Positions 1 to 10,871 are shown, counted from the stretch's first letter. The stretch: 64,000 nt of DNA from Trichomonas vaginalis G3 (GCF_026262505.1 NC_067204.1:3815797-3879796), one strand, 5' to 3'. Numbers and translations: made by a program. Notes: generated by a model from the sequence alone, not told the origin.

Positions 1-114
1 TATTTATGTAAAAAGTTCTTTGTCCTTTAATAGCTCATCTATTCTGTTTTCTATTTTCATCTTCAAGACAAGCGCATGTGTCTTCTTTGCGCATTCTAAG
101 AACTTTGTTTGGAC

Positions 115-431
115 ATGACTGAAGCCAAACAAGATTTAATCGAGTTATCAACAAATCCTTTAGATGTATGGATAAATACACATTATGATGAATTGTGTGC
201 AGGTATGACGTGTGAAAATGCTCTATTCTGCAAACCATCAGACATGAAAGACAAAAACTTTCAAATGAGTATTAAGGATAAATGTGATAGGAAACATAGA
301 AGAATAGACGGTAAACAAACATGGTGTTATGTTTGAAAGAAGAAATGAAAGGATTATATAAACAGGTTGAACCAAACGATAATGAGGATTCATTTATTGA
401 CGATGAAATACCTGTAAATGAAGCTTTATAA
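115..431 (+). pseudogene. SF3/D5-type helicase relic, C-terminal part
   Basis: The open stretch from about 115 to 336 reads TEAKQDLIELSTNPLDVWI. This resembles the segment after the ATPase core in the helicase at 61,415 (TRAKQELIEMNKTPYQMFY), so it is the C-terminal part of a diverged member of the same helicase type. A further coding-like stretch lies between 340 and 431, ahead of the satellite. It is a broken fossil, and the ATPase core is not in the window. Similarity to the palindromic element's helicase is family level, so this is not a recent copy. Confidence 0.55.
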
Positions 432-439
432 AGTATGAT

Positions 440-3175
440 TTGAATTTATTTTTGCATTAATCCTCCTGTGTTGTTGTCAAAATGTCATGAGTTAAATGAC
501 CTGGTAACATGGTAGCACCTTCAGTTCTTCAAAAATAATTCATAACTGCCTTCCTCCTGTGTTGTTGTCAAAATGTCATGTTGTCACACTTTTCAGAGAA
601 GTTAAATGACCTGGTAGCACATGGTAACATGGTAGCACCTTCAGTTCTTCAAAAATAAGTCATTATTGAATAACCTGTGTTGTTGTCAAAATGTCATGAG
701 TTAAATGACCTGGTAACATGGTAGCACCTTCAGTTCTTCAAAAATAATTCATAACTGCCTTCCTCCTGTGTTGTTGTCAAAATGTCATGTTGTCACACTT
801 TTTCAGAGAAGTTAAATGACCTGGTAGCACATGTAACATGGTAGCACCTTCAGTTCTTCAAAAATAATTCATAACTGCCTTCCTCCTGTGTTGTTGTCAA
901 AATGTCATGTTGTCACACTTTTTCAGAGAAGTTAAATGACCTGGTAGCACATGGTAACATGGTAGCACCTTCAGTTCTTCAAAAATAATTCATAACTGCC
1001 TTCCTCCTGTGTTGTTGTCAAAATGTCATGTTGTCACACTTTTTCAGAGAAGTTAAATGACCTGGTAGCACATGGTAACATGGTAGCACCTTCAGTTCTT
1101 CAAAAATAAGTCATTATTGAATAACCTGTGTTGTTGTCAAAATGTCATGAGTTAAATGACCTGGTAACATGGTAGCACCTTCAGTTCTTCAAAAATAATT
1201 CATAACTGCCTTCCTCCTGTGTTGTTGTCAAAATGTCATGTTGTCACACTTTTTCAGAGAAGTTAAATGACCTGGTAGCACATGGTAACAGTAGCACCTT
1301 CAGTTCTTCAAAAATAAGTCATTATTGAATAACCTGTGTTGTTGTCAAAATGTCATGAGTTAAATGACCTGGTAACATGGTAGCACCTTCAGTTCTTCAA
1401 AAATAATTCATAACTGCCTTCCTCCTGTGTTGTTGTCAAAATGTCATGTTGTCACACTTTTTCAGAGAAGTTAAATGACCTGGTAGCACATGGTAACATG
1501 GTAGCACCTTCAGTTCTTCAAAAATAAGTCATTATTGAATAACCTGTGTTGTTGTCAAAATGTCATGAGTTAAATGACCTGGTAACATGGTAGCACCTTC
1601 AGTTCTTCAAAAATAATTCATAACTGCCTTCCTCCTGTGTTGTTGTCAAAATGTCATGTTGTCACACTTTTTCAGAGAAGTTAAATGACCTGGTAGCACA
1701 TGGTAACATGGTAGCACCTTCAGTTCTTCAAAAATAATTCATAACTGCCTTCCTCCTGTGTTGTTGTCAAAATGTCATGTTGTCACACTTTTTCAGAGAA
1801 GTTAAATGACCTGGTAGCACATGGTAACATGGTAGCACCTTCAGTTCTTCAAAAATAAGTCATTATTGAATAACCTGTGTTGTTGTCAAAATGTCATGAG
1901 TTAAATGACCTGGTAACATGGTAGCACCTTCAGTTCTTCAAAAATAATTCATAACTGCCTTCCTCCTGTGTTGTTGTCAAAATGTCATGTTGTCACACTT
2001 TTTCAGAGAAGTTAAATGACCTGGTAGCACATGGTAACATGGTAGCACCTTCAGTTCTTCAAAAATAAGTCATTATTGAATAACCTGTGTTGTTGTCAAA
2101 ATGTCATGAGTTAAATGACCTGGTAACATGGTAGCACCTTCAGTTCTTCAAAAATAATTCATAACTGCCTTCCTCCTGTGTTGTTGTCAAAATGTCATGT
2201 TGTCACACTTTTTCAGAGAAGTTAAATGACCTGGTAGCACATGGTAACATGGTAGCACCTTCAGTTCTTCAAAAATAATTCATAACTGCCTTCCTCCTGT
2301 GTTGTTGTCAAAATGTCATGTTGTCACACTTTTTCAGAGAAGTTAAATGACCTGGTAGCACATGGTAACATGGTAGCACCTTCAGTTCTTCAAAAATAAT
2401 TCATAACTGCCTTCCTCCTGTGTTGTTGTCAAAATGTCATGTTGTCACACTTTTTCAGAGAAGTTAAATGACCTGGTAGCACATGGTAACATGGTAGCAC
2501 CTTCAGTTCTTCAAAAATAAGTCATTATTGAATAACCTGTGTTGTTGTCAAAATGTCATGAGTTAAATGACCTGGTAACATGGTAGCACCTTCAGTTCTT
2601 CAAAAATAATTCATAACTGCCTTCCTCCTGTGTTGTTGTCAAAATGTCATGTTGTCACACTTTTTCAGAGAAGTTAAATGACCTGGTAGCACATGGTAAC
2701 ATGGTAGCACCTTCAGTTCTTCAAAAATAAGTCATTATTGAATAACCTGTGTTGTTGTCAAAATGTCATGAGTTAAATGACCTGGTAACATGGTAGCACC
2801 TTCAGTTCTTCAAAAATAATTCATAACTGCCTTCCTCCTGTGTTGTTGTCAAAATGTCATGTTGTCACACTTTTTCAGAGAAGTTAAATGACCTGGTAGC
2901 ACATGGTAACATGGTAGCACCTTCAGTTCTTCAAAAATAAGTCATTATTGAATAACCTGTGTTGTTGTCAAAATGTCATGAGTTAAATGACCTGGTAACA
3001 TGGTAGCACCTTCAGTTCTTCAAAAATAATTCATAACTGCCTTCCTCCTGTGTTGTTGTCAAAATGTCATGTTGTCACACTTTTTCAGAGAAGTTAAATG
3101 ACCTGGTAGCACATGGTAACATGGTAGCACCTTCAGTTCTTCAAAAATAAGTCATTATTGAATAACCTGTAAACA
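440..3175. repeat. satellite array of 121-bp and 91-bp units
   Basis: This is a tandem array of about two dozen units. The long unit is 121 bp; the short unit is 91 bp and lacks the TTGTCACACTTTTTCAGAGA part. Both share TGTTGTTGTCAAAATGTCAT and ACCTTCAGTTCTTCAAAAAT. Long and short units alternate in a partly regular higher-order pattern (L-S, L-L-S), and units are almost identical, so the array was homogenised recently. Related but distinct units lie at 56,190-56,575 and 58,585-58,975. There is no open frame of note. Confidence 0.95.
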
Positions 3176-3289
3176 TTAACGTAAACATTTATTTCTGCAG
3201 TTCATTCATTACTTCATTACCTAATTAATTACAAACATAAAATATATTTAGTTCATTCAATGAACGCGGTAAGCCTGCAAAGTAGGCTC

Positions 3290-5384
3290 AAGCACATTCA
3301 ATAAATGCGGTACCATGCGAATACAGTCATAAATGGTGGCATATAATCTTTACCCAAGCCTGTTGGATTTGTTGTGAAAGTATGTGAATGATTCCTCCTG
3401 GTTCAGTTGGTCGAAAAGTCTTTTTTGCTGAATGGTTATAATCTGGAGATAAAACGTCATTGCCAGCATAATATTCTGAGTTGTATAATGGATGGTCTCT
3501 TAATGAGTGACTATGGTCACCAGAAAAGTTTGTAGTTCCTGTATGAGTGTGCGGTGGAAGGTTTGCTTCAGTAATTTTCTTCGAACCTCCTGTTTGCTTT
3601 GAAGAGTTCGCACAATAGAGGAATTTATCTACAATCTGCCCACATACCGAAACCTAAAACTTCTGAAGGATTTGTTGAGTTCATTGACGTATAAATAGAA
3701 CCAATGGGGTAAATCATCTCAAGAATTGTATTTAATCCATTATGAATATTGAATTTATTATATAATATTGAATTTGGGTGAGTATTTAAAACTGGTCTTG
3801 TTATCAATATTAACGTATTATTTTTGAAAATTGCTTTTCTAACATCTTGAAATTTTGTGATTTCAGACCAGTTTCTTCCATCACTACTGATATTTACTAA
3901 ATCACCACATCCTAAAGCAATGAAATACCCATCAATATAAAATAAATTTGTAAATCTATAATTTTGAGTAAATTTTGGAGTGAATGAATAAACCAATTCC
4001 CAATTTGATAAATCCTGTGATAAATAAATATGTCTGTTATAACTTACAGGATATGAATAGACCATTTCACCTGAAACGAGAACATAAACATTTGATCCAT
4101 AACATAAAGCTTCAATGTCTCCATCAGCTTGAAAAATTTGTTCAAATTGACCTTGTGATATTGAAGATGATCTATAAATTTTATCATTTTGTAGGATAAA
4201 ATACATGTTGTTAATGTAATACCACTTACTTGTATAATCAATTTTCAAATCTGATGACATCATACTAAACATATAATAATTTATCCCATCCTCACTAATG
4301 AAAATTTGATTGACTTCATAAATTAGTACCCATTTATTATTAACACATCTAATAGGATTATTTGGATATTTAAATTTAGCATCTTGATTTAAATTACATT
4401 TGAACCATTGGATACAATCGAATGAATAACAAGGCAAAAATCATCTTCAACCGTTATCATTCCCATAAATTTACCGTTATTATATTCAACATATAAAATT
4501 ATTGGATTAATGATTGGCTTTCGTGTATCAGGATTCAAAACAGATGGAGTAAATGATTCATAGTTTTTAAAATCATTTGTTTTAAAATAATAAAGCACTC
4601 CATCTGTATAAAATAAATACATGGTCACTCCATCGAAACATATCCATTCAAAAGAATCTATATCAAAGGTTTTATCTGATGATTTCATAAAATTTAAAAA
4701 TGGTGGAGTAAAATAGACCTCTGATTGTTTTATTTCTTCATTAACAAATGATATATTAGCTTTCTTCATTAACTCACTATCCACATATTCCTTATCTGCT
4801 TTCTTATTTAACTCATCGTTAACATATTCCTTATCCGCTTTAAGGTCTAAACATCCTGAAACCCATCCTGTATCGGCTTTAGTTTTTAAAATCTTTGATG
4901 TCCATTCATGATACCATTCAACCCTTTCTTTAATTTCATTATCTTTTTCATCAACATAAACCAAATTTGCCTTCTTCATTAACTCACTATCCACGTATTC
5001 CTTATCTGCTTTCTCCATTATGTCATTTAGGAAACCTTCTATGAATTCCTCATTTAAATTAAATCTTCCAATCTTCAAAACTTTAGGAAATGCATTTAAT
5101 GCGTAATATCTCTGTTCTTCTGGTGGAATTGATGTTATATCATCCGTTATACCTTTAATTTTTGAATTCATAAATAAAATTTCTTTTATATTTGATATCA
5201 CTGCACCTCCTTTGCAAACGAATTCGAAATGGTCATTTTTCAATACTATCTCCAAATCTCCATATTTCAACCTTTGCGTTTGTTCTGCCGTCTTTGAATT
5301 ATATGCATATATGGCGTATGTAATGGTCTGAAGGACCTGGGTGTTTTGTGCCTTAAGTTGTTGTGGTTGCTGTTGTTTAATCAT
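3290..5384 (-). pseudogene. phage-like fibre protein with tail-collar-type C-terminus (Polinton)
   Basis: The N-terminal part (5384 down to about 4400) has repeated heptad-like segments of the form KADKEYVDSELMKKAN, the kind of repeat seen in trimeric phage fibres. A middle part is beta-rich. The last part, on the minus strand down to about 3290, contains GSIYTSMNSTNPSEVLGFG, then histidine pairs and a PPFMTVFAWYR-like ending, all typical of the phage tail-collar domain. The likely role is a receptor-binding vertex fibre on the capsid. It is the first gene on this side of the capsid block. As a gene it is broken (about two breaks). Fibre class is confident; receptor or target is unknown. Confidence 0.7.
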
Positions 5385-5408
5385 TTATTATGATTTAAAA
5401 ATAAATAT

Positions 5409-6119
5409 TTAATCTGTTATCTCATCAGCTATTTTTTCTATTTGAAATTGCCATAATATTTCATTCATGAATTCTAAATCACAATCAAATAGGTCAGTTA
5501 CTCTAAATTTAATATTTGATAAATCTTTTGAATGAAGAATAAATGAATTCCCAGATAATTGAAACGGATATGATAAAGAAAATGTGTTTAAGTTGATGGA
5601 TAAAATGTTTTGTATTGATGGGTAAGAGTTAGGGTCTAATGTTTGATGTGAAAATCTCATTGGGGTATTAACTTTATCACATTTGATTAAAATGAAATTG
5701 GAACCAGTGTCAGAATACAAAACATCCCCAACATCTTTTTCAAAATTTAATATCCCCAACAATGAACGAAGATGAGGAGTACAAAATTTAATTTTCAGCG
5801 GGAATTTAATAAGGTTATTTATTTCATCAAGTTCAAAAAGTTTATCAGGTTTTGATTTAAAATTTTCTTCATACCATATGATAAATGATTCATTTAAATA
5901 ACTTAAAATCATGTTAATATCCCATTTCGTTATCACATTATTTATATACATATCATACGTTTTTTCATGGTCATCTTTAATAAATGATATATAATCTGAA
6001 GGGTCTAAAAGAATGGGATTAAATTTACCACTCACAGAAACGAGAGTAACATTATAAATTCCGCTAACTGTTAAATTTAATTCACAGCTATTATTCGAAA
6101 TAATATTGATAATTGACAT
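5409..6119 (-). CDS. unknown Polinton virion-type protein, 236 aa
   Basis: The frame is uninterrupted from an ATG. I do not recognise a named family. The end of the protein (LSNIKFRVTDLFDCDLEFMN, then a hydrophobic beta strand) resembles the last strands of minor capsid or penton-like proteins of Polintons and related double-jelly-roll viruses, which often finish with a similar phrase about ligand-free beta strands. It lies between the fibre gene and a divergently read 160-aa gene, the two starts being about 20 bases apart, so they probably share a promoter region. A minor capsid or penton role is inference. Confidence 0.6.
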   Translation of the reverse strand: MSIINIISNNSCELNLTVSGIYNVTLVSVSGKFNPILLDPSDYISFIKDDHEKTYDMYINNVITKWDINMILSYLNESFIIWYEENFKSKPDKLFELDEINNLIKFPLKIKFCTPHLRSLLGILNFEKDVGDVLYSDTGSNFILIKCDKVNTPMRFSHQTLDPNSYPSIQNILSINLNTFSLSYPFQLSGNSFILHSKDLSNIKFRVTDLFDCDLEFMNEILWQFQIEKIADEITD

Positions 6120-6138
6120 TTTTATTACGATTAAAAAT

Positions 6139-6621
6139 ATGGTAAAGCGTTATTTTCCAGTGATAAATAAAACTAGAATAAGATTACCTCAAGAATTCAT
6201 AAATTCAACGAATAAGAAATTCATTCATGTTATAAATTTTAGTGTTTTCAGAAAATATGAGTCAATGTCATATTCATCAACAGGTTATATTTCACTTCAT
6301 TCAAATTTAGTTCAATCAAACCCATATAATGACCATTTCATAAGATTTTCAGATGGTATTAAAAATGTAATTGATAGATTAAAATATGAACAGATTGACA
6401 ATATCGAATTTTTGGAATTTTGGTTTAAATATCCCGATGGAAAAAAGATTGAAGTTAAAGATAAAGCTGATACTATAACAAAAACAATTACAATGACCGA
6501 TCCGGATAGTGGGGAACAAAAAGAAATAAAACAAACGATAGAAACTGGTGAAAGGTCAATTATTATTGATTATGATTCAAAGGATTATTATTCGATAATG
6601 TTAATGCTTGAATATTTTTAA
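6139..6621 (+). CDS. unknown Polinton protein, 160 aa
   Basis: The ATG at 6139 is the first in the frame; the open frame extends a little upstream without an ATG. The product is MVKRYFPVINKTRIRLPQEF at its N-terminus and contains NIEFLEFWFKYPDGKKIEV followed by a Thr- and Lys-rich stretch. The alternating hydrophobic pattern suggests an all-beta fold. It is read divergently from the 236-aa gene and could be its partner in the capsid, but no family is recognised. Its position inside a virion gene block is the main clue. Confidence 0.55.
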   Translation: MVKRYFPVINKTRIRLPQEFINSTNKKFIHVINFSVFRKYESMSYSSTGYISLHSNLVQSNPYNDHFIRFSDGIKNVIDRLKYEQIDNIEFLEFWFKYPDGKKIEVKDKADTITKTITMTDPDSGEQKEIKQTIETGERSIIIDYDSKDYYSIMLMLEYF

Positions 6622-6676
6622 ATAGCCTTAACAAAGAATTTTTCAAGTGATATTTTATATTCATCAACTATTTTTA

Positions 6677-6961
6677 TTATAAATTATCATTATATGTTAA
6701 ATGAAGTTCAGTTGTTGTTCCGTTCTTTGATATCTTAATTGTGCTAATATCCTTTATAGGATTTATTTTTGCAACTGTTCCGCAGCATGAAACCTCATCA
6801 TCTATGAAAAATTGAATCTTAACGTCTGAATCTTGAACATCACAAAGAATGGCGATAATGTGAATTAATGATTCATAAGGTAAAATAATTAAACCAGATT
6901 GGTCAATTAAATTTATTATTGAATCATAATTATTAATTATTATATCACGGTAAATTTTCAT
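6677..6961 (-). CDS. small unknown Polinton protein, 94 aa
   Basis: It has an ATG start and a compact frame with the same AT-rich spacing as its neighbours. The first half is helical and hydrophobic (IINNYDSIINLIDQSGLIIL). The second half is beta-like and carries a Cys pair (EVSCCGTVAKI). No family is recognised, and placement between capsid-block genes is the only functional clue. Confidence 0.5.
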   Translation of the reverse strand: MKIYRDIIINNYDSIINLIDQSGLIILPYESLIHIIAILCDVQDSDVKIQFFIDDEVSCCGTVAKINPIKDISTIKISKNGTTTELHLTYNDNL

Positions 6962-6978
6962 TAATTCAGAATTAATGT

Positions 6979-7236
6979 CTATTTTATATGGCGCATTGCG
7001 ACTGGAATCGTAGATTCCTGGGTTCTCGATGTTTGATGAAAGAGGTGGGGGTATGTTGGATAAGTGGGAATTTCAACAGGTTCTTTACCGGGTTCAGATA
7101 AAATGATTGGGTCTCCATCTTCTTTATTTTGCTCCTCCTCCTTTTTCGGTAAGTCACGAGTTAATTCAGGGCTAACATTAACTTTAACATTTTGAATAAT
7201 TCGTGATTTATCATCATTTACGTTATAACCAACCAT
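6979..7236 (-). CDS. small Pro/Glu-rich Polinton protein, 85 aa
   Basis: The frame starts at an ATG whose sequence begins MVGYNVNDDKSRIIQNV. A charged middle (KKEEEQNKEDGDP) is followed by a Pro-rich part with repeated PTYP. It looks largely disordered, like a scaffold or linker protein. It ends 17 bases before the start of the next minus-strand gene at 6961. The function is unknown. Confidence 0.45.
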   Translation of the reverse strand: MVGYNVNDDKSRIIQNVKVNVSPELTRDLPKKEEEQNKEDGDPIILSEPGKEPVEIPTYPTYPHLFHQTSRTQESTIPVAMRHIK

Positions 7237-7299
7237 AATCTCTGCTTTTGCGTTAGTGTTCTTTTGACTTGTGAAAGTCTTCTCATTTATAATTGAATA

Positions 7300-8268
7300 A
7301 AAAAAAGAAAAATATATTTAAGTTTTATTTAGTTGTTACGGTAATATCCCAAGGTTCATCATTGTTTGCTTATACTTTCTTTGTAACTGCAACCAATTAT
7401 GTTATTGATATTGCTTTGAGTTTCTTCCAGTCTTATTTTATCATTTACAATATCTTTAATCATTTCATTACATGCATTCTTAAAACCATTGATTTTTCTA
7501 ATTTACGTCTATCACTTTCTTTAATTAAATCAAAGTTATAACCTTGTTGAGAATAAAGTGGTTTCTTTATCAATTCCTTGAACGCTTCTGAAAGTGAAGA
7601 TGAAGAAATTCTTGCCACTTGAATTGGTTTAAATTCTGCTTTTCTGCTTTCTTTTCTGTTCATTGAACACTGGATCGAATAAAGCAACTTTAAAGAATTT
7701 CTTAGCTGGAATTTCAGGTCTCAAATTTGCATATTGACCATCAAACTGATTAACATATCGTGGTAATCCATCCGTCCTCTTCAATAGCATTTAATTCTTC
7801 ATTGAAATAAGAATATGGATTATGACGGTATGAATTAATTGGACCATGTTCACCTTCTCCAATGTATTGTTTAACAGCTTTTCCATTTTCATCAAATTGT
7901 ATAGGATAACGTTCATTATATGCTTTACGTTTAGGATAATCAGACATAGTTAATTTATAACCATTTATGACTTTAATATTACCTTGACCATCAGTAACGA
8001 AAACTTCATTTATACCATCAGGTTTTCCATTTGGACCCGTAATGTCTGCTTCGCGTGCTTCCCAATTTGGTCCATGACGTTTGGCATATGCTTGAGCTTC
8101 TGGTAATGTTAAAACGTTTCTCATTTGTTTAACATCCTTTTGAAGACCGGCAACAATGTGGACTAATTCTTTCATTCCGTCTGGAACTTTCATAGTTCTA
8201 TTATATGCACCCTTTTTGTTTGTCCCTTGTTTTAATGGAACCTGTAGAAGATTTGCTATTTCTGTCAT
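7300..8268 (-). pseudogene. Polinton structural-type gene, broken
   Basis: The first part (8268 to 7750) begins [20 protein letters not shown] and contains [20 protein letters not shown] followed by [32 protein letters not shown] pattern is, to my recollection, found in a conserved non-enzymatic protein of Polintons and relatives that is probably structural. Coding character continues toward 7460 (QVARISSSSLSEAFKELI). The gene is broken into about two pieces. It lies downstream of the ATPase gene and on its strand. Assignment to a specific Polinton protein class is tentative. Confidence 0.5.
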
Positions 8269-8308
8269 GTTTAATTATAAATAAAAAATAAAAATTAATT
8301 ATAAAAAG

Positions 8309-9016
8309 TTAATCAAATTTAATGGAACCTTTATTTAAATCAACTATTATTTTCCCATGTTCACCTAATTGCTGATATTGTGTGTAAAGTTCATTAATGC
8401 TCATTGGTAAATTCACTTGATAAAGCATAACGTTCAACTGTTGACGACTAAACCCACTGAAAATGAAAAGGGTTGATAGATTTGATTTAATGTTTGTGCT
8501 TAATGCTTTGAAGTATTGAACAGCCATGAAGAATGAACACTGAATGTGTCGACATTGAGTTAATAACTGATTAAAATATGATTTCTCATTTGTTATTAGT
8601 TTTGATTTCACGGCATCATCTAGAAAAATGAGTGAATGCAAAAATTCTCTATCAAAATTTGAAATAGAAAGTGTTTCAAATAATTCATCTCGTTGTTTAT
8701 CAATAATTTTATCCTCTAATCCTTGCTTCTTGATTGTATTATATAATTCTTTATACATTAAAAAGTTTTTTAAATAATCTTCTGCTTCTTCTTGTGATAA
8801 ATAAATAATTGGAATTTTGATTAAATGCTTTAAAGATTCAAATGTATCATCTGAAGGTGAACCTGAACGGTTGATATAAATTAACACATGTGAATGGGGG
8901 GAAGTGTTAGCAATAATGATAATTTGTTTTAATATCGTTAATGTTTTACCTTTATTTTGTTTACCAATTGCTGCAGTGATTGAATTTAAGTAACATTCAG
9001 AATATGGAATTTTCAT
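8309..9016 (-). CDS. A32-like DNA-packaging ATPase (Polinton)
   Basis: This 235-aa ATPase belongs to the FtsK/HerA superfamily and would drive genome packaging into the capsid. Walker A is GKQNKGKT at residues 18-25. Walker B is SLIFLDD at 128-134, with the paired acidic residues of the family. The RHIQCSFFMAVQYFKALSTN segment that follows matches the sensor region with its conserved Gln. Length agrees with Polinton and virophage packaging ATPases. The frame looks whole. It is downstream of the capsid gene on the same strand, the usual cluster in double-jelly-roll viruses. Confidence 0.85.
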   Translation of the reverse strand: MKIPYSECYLNSITAAIGKQNKGKTLTILKQIIIIANTSPHSHVLIYINRSGSPSDDTFESLKHLIKIPIIYLSQEEAEDYLKNFLMYKELYNTIKKQGLEDKIIDKQRDELFETLSISNFDREFLHSLIFLDDAVKSKLITNEKSYFNQLLTQCRHIQCSFFMAVQYFKALSTNIKSNLSTLFIFSGFSRQQLNVMLYQVNLPMSINELYTQYQQLGEHGKIIVDLNKGSIKFD

Positions 9017-9137
9017 TTAATTTTTCCTTAGATAGAGCATTTCTATTATCACTTAATGCTTCATTAATCATATCATCTACGTATGTATTATATACTCCTG
9101 CTAATTCTTCATAAGGGGTGGATGAATTTAAATCCAT
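8997..9137 (-). CDS. possible short ORF upstream of the packaging ATPase, 46 aa
   Basis: An ATG at 9137 opens a 46-codon frame (MDLNSSTPYEELAGVYNTYV at the N-terminus) that ends inside the first codons of the ATPase gene, overlapping it by about 20 bases. It is acidic and helical. The ATG is preceded by the AT-rich spacer seen before other genes of the block. It may be a genuine small virion protein or merely an open gap. No family is recognised. Confidence 0.4.
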   Translation of the reverse strand: MDLNSSTPYEELAGVYNTYVDDMINEALSDNRNALSKEKLNENSIF

Positions 9138-9161
9138 TTAATCAAAAATAAATTTATAATT

Positions 9162-9356
9162 TTAAACATTTCTATTCATCAATATTTCATCATATGAACT
9201 TCTATACTGTGGTGGTGTACCTGTTGGATGATATTTCAAACCTTCGTCCGGTGTCCATGTCCAATACGTGGTCCTAGTAAACCAAACCTGAGGAGGATTT
9301 GTCACCTTTGAACAGTAAGTGTCATTTTCACCCTGAATGATTGGATAAGCTTTCAC
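9162..9356 (-). other. open stretch downstream of the capsid gene
   Basis: This is a 64-codon open stretch without an ATG of its own. It is rich in Trp, Tyr, Pro and Thr (VWFTRTTYWTWTPDEG). The composition resembles a beta-rich virion protein more than chance AT-rich sequence. I do not call it an independent gene. Confidence 0.35.
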
Positions 9357-10802
9357 TTATACTGTAACTTGTGAATTGAAAGTTTCTAATCCATCAAAGA
9401 ATATACCCGCTCCATCACGTTGAACTGGAATAGTGCATAAGAATGAAGTTTGGTCTTTCCATGTTCTAGCTAATGGTATGCCATTATCATCATTCAGTGG
9501 TCTAGTTAATGAGTCCTCGTATTCTTCCGTGCATTCATTCACTCCATCTAAATCAGAAGCTTGAAGCATACGTGTAAAGAATATGTCGCCCACTGTGGTC
9601 ATCGCTTGATCGGGGAAGTTTCTGGAATCTATAGTGACCTGAAGACCTCGAAGCATTGGATTTTCTAAAACTGTTCTTTGCATTGCATTCTTCGGAAATG
9701 TTAACACAACATCTGTAACATTATGAAGAGCGTATGAGAAATCTGAGCTGATACCTTCAGGAGTGATGCAACCTCCATTTAGTGAACGAACGTCAATATG
9801 TTGAGCTGGAATCATGAATGGATCTTCCTTACTAAATAAACGTGGTATTGCTTTAACTGATTCTTCAATTAAACCATATCCAGGTGTAATGCATTTATCC
9901 TCTAAAACTTCCATCTTTGTGCATGAAATAATAACGTTATCAACTGTTGCGTCAGCAGATGTAGCGGCTAAGCTTGTAATTAATTTGGCAGGAAGTCCGA
10001 TTTGTTGGAATTTGCGATCATATTTATAAACATGATTCATAATCTTTTCATAATTTTCATCAGTTATCTTTTCATAAACGTAATTTTGTAAATCAGCAAC
10101 TCTTAACGGGTCAACCTGACAAAATACTAAAGTATCCCTGAAAACATAATATTTAAGAATGATTTCACCAAATGATTTAGGATAATCATCGAACGCCTGA
10201 AATGCTAACAAATCATTTACCGGAATAATCATATCAAAAGTGACATCAACTTCTTCATTTGCGTTCTTGAAAACTTCTGAAGGGTCAATATATTTACCAC
10301 ATACTGAGTTATCATATTTTTGAACATTATTATATAACGAATGAACAAACTTTTTAACTTTCCTTTCTGATTTTGGTTTATATGTTGCAAATGCGAAAGA
10401 TTCACGGGCGCAATCCATCTGAAGATAACCAGCATCACCTCTTTCGGTTTCTACTTCTAATTGTTTAAAGCTTTGATTTGATGATTTGTAACCAACGAAT
10501 AAACGCATGCATTTAAAAGCGGCATCACATGTGAAAGCTTTATTTGAAACTAGAGTTGCTTTAACTTTGCGTTTAATATATGTGTCACCTAATTGGTTCA
10601 CATCATGAGCCGGATTTGTAATTCTTAAATGAGTTTGTTTATCATCAAAATATGGAGCATCAGAGTCATAGCATGAACTTTCAAGTTCTCTATAATATCT
10701 TCTACCGTCATTCTTTGCGAATATTTCATTTATCTTTTCGAATGAATGAAACACATTTCCATTAATCGGTTTAGTGTTTGGCACCAAATAGTTAGTCGTC
10801 AT
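9357..10802 (-). CDS. major capsid protein, Polinton double-jelly-roll type
   Basis: This is a 481-aa protein from an ATG in the AT-rich spacer. It is the longest gene of the block and lies just upstream of the packaging ATPase on the same strand, the canonical order. It is beta-rich with little low complexity. Landmarks are the N-terminal YLVPNTKPINGNVFHSFEKI, the middle RLFSKEDPFMIPAQHIDVRS, and VVLTFPKNAMQRTVLENPML followed by a PDQAM segment near the C-terminus. These fit my recollection of trichomonad Maverick capsid proteins. The double-jelly-roll fold is inferred from family and context, not visible in primary sequence. Confidence 0.72.
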   Translation of the reverse strand: MTTNYLVPNTKPINGNVFHSFEKINEIFAKNDGRRYYRELESSCYDSDAPYFDDKQTHLRITNPAHDVNQLGDTYIKRKVKATLVSNKAFTCDAAFKCMRLFVGYKSSNQSFKQLEVETERGDAGYLQMDCARESFAFATYKPKSERKVKKFVHSLYNNVQKYDNSVCGKYIDPSEVFKNANEEVDVTFDMIIPVNDLLAFQAFDDYPKSFGEIILKYYVFRDTLVFCQVDPLRVADLQNYVYEKITDENYEKIMNHVYKYDRKFQQIGLPAKLITSLAATSADATVDNVIISCTKMEVLEDKCITPGYGLIEESVKAIPRLFSKEDPFMIPAQHIDVRSLNGGCITPEGISSDFSYALHNVTDVVLTFPKNAMQRTVLENPMLRGLQVTIDSRNFPDQAMTTVGDIFFTRMLQASDLDGVNECTEEYEDSLTRPLNDDNGIPLARTWKDQTSFLCTIPVQRDGAGIFFDGLETFNSQVTV

Positions 10803-10871
10803 TTATTAATAAATAAAAAATCAAAATTAAAAGATGAAAATGAATTTTTAATTTTAATGAAATAATCAACT

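Noticed and set aside
2-105. Minus-strand coding trace at the left edge (reading toward KDKELFT)
   Set aside because: It runs into the edge and the helicase relic; too short to support.
9814-10438. Two short frames within the capsid gene
   Set aside because: Shadows of the capsid coding sequence, without start context.
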